Shown here: piece by piece, positions 8,404 to 16,939 of the stretch
Numbering within the stretch: position 1 is the stretch's first letter
Layout: every line of letters begins with the position of its first letter
From: an uncultured Oscillospiraceae bacterium
GTDB taxonomy: Bacteria; Bacillota; Clostridia; Oscillospirales; Acutalibacteraceae
NCBI GenBank assembly: GCA_900540275.1
Contig: UQFO01000008.1
Coordinates: forward strand, 32,850 to 96,849
Length of the DNA: 64,000 nt
Direction: 5' to 3'
Translations under genes and position numbers: made by a program
Notes under the pieces: generated by a model
Databases searched by the model: none
Told to the model about the DNA's origin: nothing
The model's input: the letters and a program-made list of their open reading frames with translations, nothing else

Positions 8404-9438
8404 ATGATAAAAGCAGGAATCATCGGCGCGACGGGTTACGCGGGCGCGGAGCTTGTGCGCCTGCTCATGCAGCACCCGCAGGCGGAAATCGCCGCGATTA
8501 GCTCCGTATCTTTTGAAGGAAAGCCGGTTTCTTCCGTTTATCCCGCATACCGCCGGCTAAACGATATGGTTTGCACAACCGCGCAGGATGTGATAGATAA
8601 AAGCGACGTGGTGTTCGCGGCGCTCCCGCACGGGCTTTCCCAGGACATCGCAAAGGAATGTTACGAGCGGGAAAAAATCTTTATCGACCTTGGCGCGGAC
8701 TTCAGGCTGGAAAACGAGGACGACTATAAGGAATGGTACGGCGGGGAGTATAAGGACAAGGAGCTGCACAGGAATTCCGTGTACGCGCTGCCGGAGCTGT
8801 TCCGCGACCAGATAAAGGGCAAAAAAACAATAGCGAACCCCGGCTGCTATACGACGGGCGTGCCGCTGGCGCTCGCCCCCGCAATCAGCGCTGGGCTTAT
8901 CTCCGCCAAAGGTATTGTAGCGGACTGCAAATCAGGCGTAACGGGCGCGGGCAGGGGGCTGTCCCAGAACACGCATTATCCCGATTTGAACGAAGGGTTC
9001 CACCCATATAAGGTGGCGGCCCACCGCCATACGCCGGAAATCGAGCAAACGCTTTCCCATCTCGCGGGCGAAAATGTGACGATTACCTTTGTACCGCACC
9101 TGCTGCCGATAAACCGCGGCATTCTTTCCACTTGCTACGCAATGTTAAGCGAGGGCGCGACGAAAGAAAAAATCAGGGCTGCCTACGAGGAATTTTACCA
9201 TGATGAATATTTTGTCCGGCTTTTGCCCGACGGCGCGTACGCGGACATCCACGACATCAAATACTCAAACTTCTGCGATATTTCGCTGCATATCGATACG
9301 CGCGCGAACAGGCTCATCGCCGTTTCCGCCATCGACAACATGGTCAAGGGCGCGGCGGGGCAGGCCGTTCAGAATATGAATATCGTGTTCGGGCTCGACG
9401 AAAAAACAGGGCTCGAAATTGTGCCGCCTGCTTTTTAA
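8404..9438 (+). CDS. argC: N-acetyl-gamma-glutamyl-phosphate reductase
   Basis: 344 residues; it reduces N-acetylglutamyl phosphate to the semialdehyde with NADPH. The nucleotide-binding GATGYAGAELVRLL is at the N-terminus, and the catalytic cysteine is in NPGCYTTG (about residue 146). HRHTPEIEQ and FVPHLLPINRGI are also conserved. It lies 95 bases after argH and 25 bases before argJ, on the same strand, consistent with cotranscription. Confidence 0.97.
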   Translation: MIKAGIIGATGYAGAELVRLLMQHPQAEIAAISSVSFEGKPVSSVYPAYRRLNDMVCTTAQDVIDKSDVVFAALPHGLSQDIAKECYEREKIFIDLGADFRLENEDDYKEWYGGEYKDKELHRNSVYALPELFRDQIKGKKTIANPGCYTTGVPLALAPAISAGLISAKGIVADCKSGVTGAGRGLSQNTHYPDLNEGFHPYKVAAHRHTPEIEQTLSHLAGENVTITFVPHLLPINRGILSTCYAMLSEGATKEKIRAAYEEFYHDEYFVRLLPDGAYADIHDIKYSNFCDISLHIDTRANRLIAVSAIDNMVKGAAGQAVQNMNIVFGLDEKTGLEIVPPAF

Positions 9439-9463
9439 CGCGCGGCGGCTTTAGGAGGATATT

Positions 9464-10687
9464 ATGCCTTATCAGCTGATAGACGGGACGGTCACAACCC
9501 CGCAGGGCTTTACGGCGGCGGGTATATGCTGTTCCATCAAACCGAATAACCATACGAAGCGTGATTTGATGCTGCTTGCCTGCGACGTACCCTGCAGCGC
9601 GGCGGGCGTCTACACACAAAACTTAGTCAAAAGCTCCGCGGTTCTTGTTACACAGGAACATTTAAAAAACGGAAGGGCACAGGCGGTTATCGCAAACAGC
9701 GGCAACGCCAACACCTGCAACGCAGACGGTATGGAAAAAGCAAACCGTATGTGTGAAATTGCGGCGGAAAAGCTTCAGATTGTTCCCGAAGACGTTATTG
9801 TCGCTTCTACAGGGGTAATCGGCCAGGTTCTTCCGATTGAGCCAATCGAAAATAAAGCGGATGAGCTTTTTGCCCATCTCTCCAAAGCTGGCGGTACCGA
9901 CGCGGCGGAAGCCATCATGACGACAGACACCGTCAAAAAGGAAGCGGCCGCCGTGCTTACCCTGGATGGTAAAACCGTAACCATCGGCGGCATTGCAAAG
10001 GGCAGCGGCATGATACATATCAACATGGGAACGATGCTGAGCTTCCTGACGACCGACGCCGCGGTTTCCTCCGGCATGCTTTATGAAGCGCTCAAGGAGG
10101 CAGCCGGGGATTCCTATAATATGGTAAGCGTCGATGGCGACACCTCCACAAACGATACGCTCACCATTATGGCGTCCGGCAAGGCGGGCAACGCCGAAAT
10201 TACAGAAAAGAACGAAGATTACAGGGCCTTTGTGCAGGCGCTGACAGCACTGTGCAAAAAGCTTTCCAAAATGCTTGCGGGGGACGGCGAGGGCGCGACG
10301 AAGCTTCTCGTCTGTTCCGTCACCGGTGCAAAGACAAAGGAGGACGCAAAGGGCGTTGCGAAAACGGTCATTTGCTCGAGCTTGCTCAAGGCCGCTATGT
10401 TCGGCGCGGACGCAAACTGGGGCAGGGTGCTGTGCGCCATCGGCTACAGCGGCTGTGACGTTGATATCCATAAAGTAGATGTGGCGTTTGCCTCCGGCAA
10501 AGGAACGCTTCCCGTCTGCAAAAACGGCGCGGGAATTGAATTTTCTGAGGATAAGGCAAAAGAGATTCTCAGCGAAAAGGAAATTACCATTGAGGTATCC
10601 TTAAACGACGGTTCATCCTGTGCGGAGGCCTACGGCTGTGATTTGACGTATGATTATGTTAAAATAAACGGCGACTACCGCACCTGA
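9464..10687 (+). CDS. argJ: glutamate N-acetyltransferase/ornithine acetyltransferase
   Basis: 407 residues. ArgJ transfers acetyl from N-acetylornithine to glutamate, closing the acetyl cycle. It is an autoprocessing Ntn-fold enzyme: the self-cleavage site is NMG/TML, making Thr190 the nucleophile, preceded by the conserved KGSGMI. The usual alanine before the threonine is glycine here. ANSGNANTC and the C-terminal ALNDG/YGCDLTYDYVKING-type ending are typical. Whether it also uses acetyl-CoA cannot be told from sequence; the GNAT gene in this cluster could instead supply acetylglutamate. Confidence 0.96.
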   Translation: MPYQLIDGTVTTPQGFTAAGICCSIKPNNHTKRDLMLLACDVPCSAAGVYTQNLVKSSAVLVTQEHLKNGRAQAVIANSGNANTCNADGMEKANRMCEIAAEKLQIVPEDVIVASTGVIGQVLPIEPIENKADELFAHLSKAGGTDAAEAIMTTDTVKKEAAAVLTLDGKTVTIGGIAKGSGMIHINMGTMLSFLTTDAAVSSGMLYEALKEAAGDSYNMVSVDGDTSTNDTLTIMASGKAGNAEITEKNEDYRAFVQALTALCKKLSKMLAGDGEGATKLLVCSVTGAKTKEDAKGVAKTVICSSLLKAAMFGADANWGRVLCAIGYSGCDVDIHKVDVAFASGKGTLPVCKNGAGIEFSEDKAKEILSEKEITIEVSLNDGSSCAEAYGCDLTYDYVKINGDYRT

Positions 10688-10800
10688 GCCGACTTTTCAG
10701 TAAATTGGCGTATACCGGGACTGCCGCGCCCTTACTTAGCTTAGATATGCGGCGGCCGCCTTTTACCTGTCATGTGTATACTTTATAGGAGACAGAAAAT

Positions 10801-11475
10801 ATGAATGAAATAATCCTCCGGGCAATGGAGGAAATTGAAAAGCTTGCGTCCGCTGTTCCGCAAGGGAAGCATATCATTACAGGCGATATCAGAAAATTGT
10901 CTGCCAAGCTGTTTCGGGAACTGGAAGATAAAACAATAGGGAATGTCCTGGCCCTCTGCGAAGAGCTGCTGGAACAGCAAAGCTGGGCGTTAGGCGTGAT
11001 AGCGTATGACTGGGCGTTCCGGGTAAGAGGCCAATATAACGAAGCTACATATGATGTTTTTTATAGCTGGCTGAAAAGGTATGTACGGGGCTGGGGCGAC
11101 TGTGACGATTTCTGTACGCACGCGTTTGGCGCTTTATTACAAAGAGATAAATCGCTGTTTGCAAAAATAACCGATTGGACGGCGGACAAGGATTTTTGGG
11201 TACGGCGCGCTTCTGCCGTAATACTAATCCCCGCGATTTTACATAACGATTATGAGGGCCTTTACCCATATCAAATTAGCGATTTGCTTATGTATGACGG
11301 GCATGACCTTGTTCAAAAGGGCTATGGCTGGATGCTGAAATGCTTATCAACGGCAGATATGGAATCTGTGAAAGAATACCTGGCCCTGCGCCATAAAGAA
11401 ATGCCGAGAACCGCTTTCCGCTATGCGCTGGAAAAGTTCGATGAAAAAATAAGGAAAGAATTGATGGCTTTATAA
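10801..11475 (+). CDS. DNA alkylation repair protein, AlkD-like HEAT-repeat glycosylase
   Basis: A 224-residue all-helical protein with AGGAG upstream. The block SWALGVIAYDWAFRVRGQY, then WGDCDDFCTHAFG, then DFWVRRASAVILIPAI and VQKGYGWMLK correspond to the conserved features of the AlkD/AlkC family, which excises bulky or cationic alkylated bases. The Asp-rich GDCDDFC segment is the likely active-site region. It sits between argJ and argB although it has no role in arginine synthesis; the gaps are 113 and 47 bases, so it is probably cotranscribed. Confidence 0.85.
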   Translation: MNEIILRAMEEIEKLASAVPQGKHIITGDIRKLSAKLFRELEDKTIGNVLALCEELLEQQSWALGVIAYDWAFRVRGQYNEATYDVFYSWLKRYVRGWGDCDDFCTHAFGALLQRDKSLFAKITDWTADKDFWVRRASAVILIPAILHNDYEGLYPYQISDLLMYDGHDLVQKGYGWMLKCLSTADMESVKEYLALRHKEMPRTAFRYALEKFDEKIRKELMAL

Positions 11476-11522
11476 CGGCCGTAAAAGATAGAATGGATAA
11501 TCTGATTCCGGGAGGAACTATT

Positions 11523-12380
11523 ATGGATATAACAAGCGAAAAGCGAGCCCAGGTGCTCATACAGGCGCTGCCGTACATACAAAAATTTGCGGGACAGACG
11601 ATTGTCGTAAAATACGGCGGCAACGCGATGATAAGCCCCCAGCTTAAAAGCGCGGTCATGAGCGATATCGTCCTGATGCAGCTTGTGGGCATCAACGTTG
11701 TGCTCGTCCACGGGGGCGGTCCGGAAATCAGCGAAATGCTCAAAAAGGTCGGTAAGGAAAGCAAATTCGTAAACGGAATGCGCGTCACCGACGAAGAGAC
11801 TGTCGAAATCGTCCAGATGGTACTCGCGGGCAAGGTCAACAAGGGGCTTGTCCAGCAGCTTGAGGGGCATGGCGGCAGGGCGCTTGGCCTTTGCGGGCTC
11901 GACTCCCGCATGATTATGGCGGAAAAGCTGGCTTCAGCTGAGGATTTGGGCTTTGTAGGCGAAATCACAGAGGTCAATTCCGGCGTAATCGAAGACGCGA
12001 TTGAAAAAGGCTATGTGCCGATAATCTCGACCATCGCGGGCGGGTACCATGGCGAGGTTTACAATATCAACGCGGATATCGCGGCGGCCAGCATCGCGGC
12101 GAAGCTCGGCGCGTGCAAGCTAATCCTGATGACCGACATCCGCGGCCTTCTGCGCGACAGGGAAGACGAAAGCACGCTGATTCCTGTTGTCAACGTCAGC
12201 GACGTCCCGAGCCTCAAGCGGGAAAAAATCATAAGCGGCGGCATGATTCCTAAAATCGATTGCTGCGTCGAGGCCGTACGGCAGGGCGTCAAGCGGGCGC
12301 ATATTATCGACGGCAGGATTGAGCACTCCATTTTAATCGAGATGTTCTCCGACGAGGGCATCGGCACGATGTTTTACTAA
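11523..12380 (+). CDS. argB: acetylglutamate kinase
   Basis: 285 residues from the ATG at 11523, preceded by GGGAGGAA; an upstream in-frame extension lacks a ribosome site. It phosphorylates N-acetylglutamate. The amino-acid-kinase fold is seen in VVKYGGNAM, VLVHGGGPEI and YNINADIAAASIA, and the ISGGMIPKI segment is diagnostic of NAGK. Arginine-sensitive NAGKs carry an additional N-terminal helix; the segment KRAQVLIQALPYIQKF here could be that helix, so feedback inhibition by arginine is possible. Confidence 0.96.
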   Translation: MDITSEKRAQVLIQALPYIQKFAGQTIVVKYGGNAMISPQLKSAVMSDIVLMQLVGINVVLVHGGGPEISEMLKKVGKESKFVNGMRVTDEETVEIVQMVLAGKVNKGLVQQLEGHGGRALGLCGLDSRMIMAEKLASAEDLGFVGEITEVNSGVIEDAIEKGYVPIISTIAGGYHGEVYNINADIAAASIAAKLGACKLILMTDIRGLLRDREDESTLIPVVNVSDVPSLKREKIISGGMIPKIDCCVEAVRQGVKRAHIIDGRIEHSILIEMFSDEGIGTMFY

Positions 12381-12394
12381 AAAAGAGGTACCCT

Positions 12395-12817
12395 ATGACC
12401 ATCAGGAAAATGAAGGAAAACGATTATAATGAAGTCCGCGCCATGTGGCAGGTGACTTCAAAGCGCGCGCTGTCGAAATCGGACGGGCGGGAAGAAATCT
12501 GCCGTTACTTAAAGCGCAACGAGGGTTTGAGCGTCGTCGCGCAAGAGGACGGGAAAATCATCGGCGCGGTGCTCGCCGGACATGACGGGCGGCGCGGATT
12601 TCTCCATCATATGGCTGTACTGCCCGGCTACCGCAGGCACGGCGTGGCAAGGCAAATGGCCCAGGAAGCGCTGGAAGGGCTCAAAAGGGAGGGCATCGAT
12701 AAAACGCATATTTTCGTGTTTTCCGATAATCAGGCGGGGCAGGCGTTCTGGTCGTCGATGGGATTTTTACGGCGCGGGGACGTACACGTTTACTCCTGCG
12801 AGCACGGCTCCATATAA
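12395..12817 (+). CDS. GNAT acetyltransferase (YpeA-like) inside the arg cluster
   Basis: A 140-residue GNAT protein. The acetyl-CoA pyrophosphate loop is in VLPGYRRHGVARQM (about residues 73-86), preceded by LHHMAV and followed by FVFSDNQAGQAFWSSMGF, which closes the fold. It starts 15 bases after argB and ends 23 bases before argD, so it is clearly part of the operon. Short GNAT proteins have been shown in some bacteria to act as N-acetylglutamate synthases; the position suggests that role, but this is inference. Protein acetylation is the alternative. Confidence 0.85.
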   Translation: MTIRKMKENDYNEVRAMWQVTSKRALSKSDGREEICRYLKRNEGLSVVAQEDGKIIGAVLAGHDGRRGFLHHMAVLPGYRRHGVARQMAQEALEGLKREGIDKTHIFVFSDNQAGQAFWSSMGFLRRGDVHVYSCEHGSI

Positions 12818-12839
12818 CAGAGGAAAGGCGTGATAAGCT

Positions 12840-14015
12840 ATGGACTATACACAGGTTAAAAATGACGAGCACGATTATTTGATGCCCACATACGGCAGGT
12901 TCGACGCTGTGCTCACGCACGGCAAGGGCGCTGCGGCATACGGCGCGGATGAAAAGGAATATATCGACTTTACAAGCGGCATCGGCGTAAACGCGCTGGG
13001 CTACAGCGACGACGGCTGGGTAAAGGCGGTTACAGGGCAGGCTTTAAAGATTCAGCATATATCAAACCTTTATTACAGCCCGGTGCAGACGCAGCTTGCA
13101 AAAGCGCTCTGTGAGAAGACGGGGTTTGACAAGGTGTTTTTTACAAATTCAGGCGCGGAAGCAAACGAATGCGCCATCAAGCTTGCAAGAAAATACAGCT
13201 TTGAAACGTTCGACCCGTCGCGAACGAGCATCGTCTGCCTGAAAAATTCGTTCCACGGCAGGACTATCACGACGCTTTCGGCCACCGGTCAGGATGTGTT
13301 CCACAACTATTTCTTCCCATTTACCGGCGGCTTTACGTTTGCGGAGGCAAACGATTTTGAGAGCGTGAAAGCAAGCGTGAACGAAGAAACGTGCGCCGTA
13401 ATGATTGAGCTTATCCAGGGAGAAGGCGGCGTCTGCCCGCTTGAACAGGAGTTTGTTTTAAACCTCTATGATTTTTGCAGGGAAAACGCGCTGCTGCTGA
13501 TTGTTGACGAGGTACAGACGGGCATGGGCCGCACAGGAAAGCTTTACTGTTATGAAAATTACGGGATTATGCCCGACATAGTAACCTCGGCAAAGGGCTT
13601 GGGCGGGGGGCTGCCAATCGGCGCATGCCTGTGCAGCAAAGAGCTCGGCGGCGTTTTATCCGCCGGTACGCACGGCACCACCTACGGCGGAAACCCTATC
13701 GTATGCGCCGGCGCTTTGGAAGTGCTGTCCCGTGTAGGAAACGACGCGTTTTTAAAAGAGGTACGGCAAAAGGGCGCATACATAAAAGAGAAGCTTTTGA
13801 AGATGGACAACGTAAAAGAAGTGCGCGGAATGGGAATGATGCTCGGTATCGTGCTCGAAAACGGCGAAGCAAAAGAAATCGCCGCCAAATGCGTACAAAA
13901 CGGGCTTTTAATCCTGACAGCAAAGGCGCTGCTGCGCCTGCTGCCGCCGCTTACCATTACATATGAGGAAATAGACAAGGGGCTTGCAATTTTGCAGCAT
14001 TGCCTGAAAGCATAA
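12840..14015 (+). CDS. argD: acetylornithine aminotransferase
   Basis: 391 residues, a class-III PLP aminotransferase converting N-acetylglutamate semialdehyde to N-acetylornithine. FTNSGAEANE, IVDEVQTGMGRTG and the PLP-lysine motif TSAKGLGGGLPIGA are clear. THGTTYGGNP is the conserved active-site loop. Length and N-terminus (EHDYLMPTYGRF) match ArgD. It follows the GNAT gene after 22 bases and precedes argF by 32 bases. Confidence 0.95.
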   Translation: MDYTQVKNDEHDYLMPTYGRFDAVLTHGKGAAAYGADEKEYIDFTSGIGVNALGYSDDGWVKAVTGQALKIQHISNLYYSPVQTQLAKALCEKTGFDKVFFTNSGAEANECAIKLARKYSFETFDPSRTSIVCLKNSFHGRTITTLSATGQDVFHNYFFPFTGGFTFAEANDFESVKASVNEETCAVMIELIQGEGGVCPLEQEFVLNLYDFCRENALLLIVDEVQTGMGRTGKLYCYENYGIMPDIVTSAKGLGGGLPIGACLCSKELGGVLSAGTHGTTYGGNPIVCAGALEVLSRVGNDAFLKEVRQKGAYIKEKLLKMDNVKEVRGMGMMLGIVLENGEAKEIAAKCVQNGLLILTAKALLRLLPPLTITYEEIDKGLAILQHCLKA

Positions 14016-14047
14016 TAAAATACGGCCATTGAAAGGAAGAACCAAGC

Positions 14048-14953
14048 ATGAAGCATTTACTCAAGCTCCTGGATTTATCAGGCCAGGAAATTATCGACAT
14101 TTTAAACCTTGCCGACCAGCTCAAATACGAGCAGAAGCACGGCATAGAGCACAAGCTGCTAAAGGGCAAAACGCTCGGGATGATATTCCAGAAGGCCTCG
14201 ACGCGCACGCGCGTTTCATTTGAGGTCGGCATGTACCAGCTCGGCGGCATGCCGCTGTTTTTGTCGGCAAACGACATGCAGATAGGCAGGGGCGAGCCGG
14301 TGCAGGACACCGCGCGTGTATTGTCGCGTTTTCTCGATGGTATCATGATCCGCACGTTTGAGCAGGCAGAGGTTGAGGCGCTCGCACAGCATGGCAGTAT
14401 CCCTATTATCAACGGACTGACCGATTTCTGCCATCCGTGCCAGGTGCTTGCCGACCTGATGACAATCCGTGAATTTAAGGGTAAGCTCGAGGGGCTGAAG
14501 CTGTGCTTTATCGGGGATGGCAACAATATGATGAACTCCCTGATTGTCGGCGGGCTTAAGACGGGTATGAAAGTATCGGTCGCGTGCCCGGAGGGGTACG
14601 ACCCCGACCCGTCTATCCTGGAATTTGCGGCGGCCTACGATTGCTTTGAGCTGCACAGGAATCCAATTGGCGCGGCAAAGGACGCGGACGTGCTCATTAC
14701 CGATGTGTGGGCGTCCATGGGACAGGAAAACGAGGCGAAAAAGCGCGCGGCGGCGTTTGCGGGCTTCCAGATAAATGACGAGCTCATGGCAGCGGCAAAG
14801 CCTGACGCGATGGTGCAGCACTGCCTCCCCGCGCATAGGGAAGAGGAGATAACGGAAAAGGTTTTTGAAGCGCACGCGGACGAAATCTTTGAGGAAGCGG
14901 AGAACCGCCTGCACGCGCAAAAGGCTGTGCTCGTCAAGACAATGGCTGAATAA
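14048..14953 (+). CDS. argF: ornithine carbamoyltransferase
   Basis: 301 residues. The carbamoyl-phosphate binding loop STRTRVSFE, the segment HPCQVLADL and the ornithine-binding HCLPAHR motif are all present, so this is an anabolic OTCase forming citrulline. It is the last arg gene of the cluster. Carbamoyl-phosphate synthase genes are not in the window. Confidence 0.97.
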   Translation: MKHLLKLLDLSGQEIIDILNLADQLKYEQKHGIEHKLLKGKTLGMIFQKASTRTRVSFEVGMYQLGGMPLFLSANDMQIGRGEPVQDTARVLSRFLDGIMIRTFEQAEVEALAQHGSIPIINGLTDFCHPCQVLADLMTIREFKGKLEGLKLCFIGDGNNMMNSLIVGGLKTGMKVSVACPEGYDPDPSILEFAAAYDCFELHRNPIGAAKDADVLITDVWASMGQENEAKKRAAAFAGFQINDELMAAAKPDAMVQHCLPAHREEEITEKVFEAHADEIFEEAENRLHAQKAVLVKTMAE

Positions 14954-14968
14954 TATAATTGAATTTTT

Positions 14969-14999
14969 GGCCGGGTACGCCGTGCGGGCGTGCCCGGCC
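14969..14999 (+). terminator. GC-rich hairpin after argF
   Basis: GGCCGGGTACGCC pairs with a near-complementary 14-mer around a four-base loop, directly after argF. There is no U tract, so readthrough into nadA is likely. Confidence 0.45.
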
Positions 15000-15016
15000 T
15001 GAAAGGGTTAACAAAT

Positions 15017-15931
15017 ATGGTAAGGGATATACAGGATGAGATTTTAAGGCTCAAGAAGGAAAAGGATATCTGTATTTTGGCGCATAGCTACCAGTCCCAC
15101 GACATTCTGGAAATCGCGGATTTTACAGGCGATTCCTACCAGCTGAGCGTTATGGCAAAGAGCGCGCCGCAATCGACCGTTTTGATGTGCGGCGTGCGCT
15201 TTATGGCGGAGACGGTAAAGCTCTTGTCGCCGCAGAAAAGGGTGATACTGTCAAACCCTGACGCCGGGTGTCCTATGGCAGAACAGATTTTGCCGCAGGA
15301 GGTCGCCGCGTTTAAAAAGGAGCATCCGGGTTACACGGTTGTTGCTTATATCAATACGACCACCGCGCTCAAAACGCAGTGTGACGTGTGCGTAACCTCG
15401 TCCTCGGCGGTTAAAATCGTCGGGAATATCGATAACGACAACATTCTTTTCCTGCCCGACCAGAACCTCGGGCAATATGTAAAGGAACAATTCCCGGAAA
15501 AAAATATCGTGCTCATGGACGGGAGCTGCCCGGTACACGCGCAGGTATCCTTCCGCGAGGCGCAGGAAAGCAAACGCCTGCACCCCGGCGCGCAGCTTCT
15601 GGTCCATCCTGAATGCGTTCCGGCAGTGCTCAGGGAAGCCGATTTTATCGGTTCTACCTCCGCTATCATGAATTATGCCAAGCAATCGGATAAAAAAGAG
15701 TTCATTATCGGTACGGAAATCAGCATTGCCGAACATTTACAGCATGAATGCCCCGATAAATCGTTCTACCTGATGTCAAAGCGCCTGATTTGCCCGAATA
15801 TGAAGGCCACGACGATTGTAGACGTATTCAATTGTATAAAAGGCACCGGCGGGGATATCATAGAGCTTGACCCGGAGGTTCGGGAGAAAGCGGCGTGCTG
15901 TATCGAAAAGATGATAGAGCTCGGCGGGTGA
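15017..15931 (+). CDS. nadA: quinolinate synthase A
   Basis: 304 residues from the ATG at 15017 (AAAGGG upstream); a longer in-frame start falls inside the upstream hairpin. It condenses iminoaspartate with dihydroxyacetone phosphate to quinolinate. The three 4Fe-4S cysteines are visible in LMCGVRFMAET, CVTSSSAV and ICPNMKATT; LAHSYQ and MDGSCPVHAQ are substrate-binding blocks. The usual partners nadB and nadC are absent from the window, so this is an isolated NAD gene attached to the arg cluster. Confidence 0.95.
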   Translation: MVRDIQDEILRLKKEKDICILAHSYQSHDILEIADFTGDSYQLSVMAKSAPQSTVLMCGVRFMAETVKLLSPQKRVILSNPDAGCPMAEQILPQEVAAFKKEHPGYTVVAYINTTTALKTQCDVCVTSSSAVKIVGNIDNDNILFLPDQNLGQYVKEQFPEKNIVLMDGSCPVHAQVSFREAQESKRLHPGAQLLVHPECVPAVLREADFIGSTSAIMNYAKQSDKKEFIIGTEISIAEHLQHECPDKSFYLMSKRLICPNMKATTIVDVFNCIKGTGGDIIELDPEVREKAACCIEKMIELGG

Positions 15932-15983
15932 GCCTGTTTTCCGTCTTGTCCAAACACACAAAATATGATATGCTGGCAAAGGC

Positions 15984-16017
15984 GCGGGCGGCAGTTTTCC
16001 GCCCGCCTGTTTTTTAT
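15984..16017 (+). terminator. rho-independent terminator after nadA
   Basis: GCGGGCGG/CCGCCCGC stem with a 7-base loop, followed by TGTTTTTTATT. Confidence 0.85.
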
Positions 16018-16091
16018 TGATTTAGCTTACAGAAATATATGCCTCTCAGAAGGTAAACAGCGGACATGAAAAAATCAGGAGGTTTTGTGTA

Positions 16092-16517
16092 ATGGAAGAT
16101 GAGCTGAAAATTAAAATGTACACATTTACGGTGGATTGCGTCAACCCTTATGAATTAGCAAAGTTCTATGCGGAGCTGCTCAAGTGGGAAATACCGTTTT
16201 ATAATGAAGATTGGGCATGTGTCGGCGCCCCGGGAACCGGCCAGGGAGCGTACCCCGGTATTATGTTTCAACGGAACCCGGAGTATAAGCCGCCTGTGTG
16301 GCCGCCAGAGCCTGGGGCTCAACAGCAGATGGCGCATTTGGACCTTGCTGTTAATAACCTGGAGGAAGCAGTCCAATATGCATCCGATTGTGGGGCGACA
16401 GTCGCAGACGAGCAATTTTCTGATGACTGGAAGGTCATGCTTGACCCCGCAGGGCATCCCTTTTGCCTATGCCAAATGAAAGCGGTCTTCGAAAGCGGAC
16501 AGCTTGCGCTGTTATAA
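16092..16517 (+). CDS. VOC (glyoxalase/bleomycin-resistance fold) protein
   Basis: A 141-residue protein with CAGGAGG upstream. Two beta-alpha-beta-beta-beta modules are apparent: one begins YTFTVDCVNPYELAKFYAELLKWE and the other MAHLDLAVNNLEEAVQYASDCGA, ending VMLDPAGHPFCLCQ. The central PPVWPPEPGA motif is shared with the broken paralogue at 35.9 kb. Members bind metals and act as lyases, dioxygenases or drug-binding proteins; no substrate can be assigned. Confidence 0.85.
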   Translation: MEDELKIKMYTFTVDCVNPYELAKFYAELLKWEIPFYNEDWACVGAPGTGQGAYPGIMFQRNPEYKPPVWPPEPGAQQQMAHLDLAVNNLEEAVQYASDCGATVADEQFSDDWKVMLDPAGHPFCLCQMKAVFESGQLALL

Positions 16518-16939
16518 ATAATTGCGCGGTTCCCGTGAATACAGGGTAACGAATTCATGCGCTATAAACGTGTAATTGGCGGGAATGAGCCGGCAGCTTA
16601 GGCTGCCGTAAAACTGGATATAAACACATCGCATAAACGAATCGAGGTTTTGGAATACGGCAGGCAGCGGTTTTTGGGGAGCTGCAGCCCTGCCACCAGC
16701 TCTGGCGTGTTTATTTCAGAGGACAAACCCGATTTATTGTGTGATATCAAGAATAAAAAGATTGGCAATAGGCTGTGTAAACGGCCGCCCATTAAAGCAT
16801 GGTACGTCTAAAGGTGCTTGAAAGCCTATGGGGAATAGGCCCTTCACCTGTGCAATCAGGCAGACAGGTGATAACTTCGGCTTGCACGGCTTCCATGCAG
16901 CAAAACAAACGATTAATTATACTCCGGCGGTGAATCGAT
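16518..16939 (+). other. 422-bp gap with a possible ORF remnant and two hairpins
   Basis: The plus frame from about 16607 to 16811 is open but lacks an initiation codon and may be a decayed gene; I do not recognise it. Downstream, GCCTAT/ATAGGC (16826-16842) and TCACCTGT/ACAGGTGA (about 16846-16872) form two consecutive stem-loops in what would be the leader of mnmA. No known riboswitch class is evident. Confidence 0.3.
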
